6,142 nucleotides of DNA from Vulcanimicrobiota bacterium (GTDB taxonomy: Bacteria > Vulcanimicrobiota > Vulcanimicrobiia > Vulcanimicrobiales > Vulcanimicrobiaceae), in contig JAFAOZ010000206.1 in NCBI GenBank assembly GCA_019247395.1, positions 1-6,142 of the forward strand, given 5' to 3'. Position numbers and translations under genes: made by a program. Position 1 is the stretch's first letter, and every line of letters begins with the position of its first letter. Below, one piece after another: positions 6,027 through 6,142 of the stretch. The notes under the pieces are model-generated. The model made no database searches. It was given only the letters and a program-made list of their open reading frames with translations, and had not been told where the DNA came from.

Positions 6027-6142
6027 TCACGGGACGGAGCTCGGTGTTAGGCTGACGAACGCGCGCGCCGCTTCGAGCCGTGCCGCGAAGTACGCGTCGT
6101 CCATGCCCGTCACGACGCGAATGCGCGCGATCTGATATGGCG
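6027..6142 (-). CDS. C-terminal fragment of an unidentified protein (continues beyond window)
   Basis: Reading the minus strand from the right edge gives an open frame of 37 complete codons (it includes IARIRVVTGMDDAYFAARL and AARAFVSLTPSSVP) ending in TGA at 6029-6027. Third codon positions are nearly all G or C and the residues are a plausible Ala/Arg-rich C-terminal helix, so it looks like a real gene end. The visible part is too short to name a family. The stop is 15 nt before the GYD start and abuts its Shine-Dalgarno sequence, a spacing typical of an operon. The start and most of the gene lie outside the window. Confidence 0.55.
   Translation of the reverse strand, partial: PYQIARIRVVTGMDDAYFAARLEAARAFVSLTPSSVP

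Overview
This 6.1-kb window comes from a GC-rich bacterial chromosome (about 60% G+C by eye, mostly G or C at third codon positions). There are no phage, transposon, CRISPR or RNA-gene signals. The exported, low-complexity Gly/Asn-rich protein, the orphan secreted proteins and the acidobacterium-like (alpha/alpha)6 protein suggest a soil or environmental lineage. Acidobacteria, Eremiobacterota or Proteobacteria are all possible. This assignment is a low-confidence inference.

Left part (1-2847, + strand): the 3' 948 codons of a large nuclease-helicase of the TM0106 (RecB-like nuclease/DNA2-like helicase) type. The gene enters from the left edge, so its expected N-terminal PD-(D/E)XK nuclease domain lies outside. 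The visible part has a linker, a DEDD-type exonuclease-like domain and a complete SF1 helicase motor.

Middle (2763-5384, - strand): a compact three-gene unit, read right to left, in which every product has an N-terminal export signal. In order these are a 145-aa orphan secreted protein, a 316-aa Gly/Asn-rich repeat protein and a 410-aa (alpha/alpha)6 glycosidase-like protein. The first two genes are 1 nt apart and the last two share a TAATG junction, so the three are very probably one transcript with coupled translation. A nested GC-rich inverted repeat lies just upstream of the first ribosome binding site. The unit reads as an undescribed cell-surface or extracellular-matrix locus. Its 3' end overlaps the convergent helicase gene by 85 nt.

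Right part (5385-6142): a 306-nt intergenic stretch, then, on the - strand, a 106-aa GYD-domain protein with a textbook Shine-Dalgarno sequence. The last 37 codons of an unidentified gene end 15 nt upstream of it, probably in the same operon.
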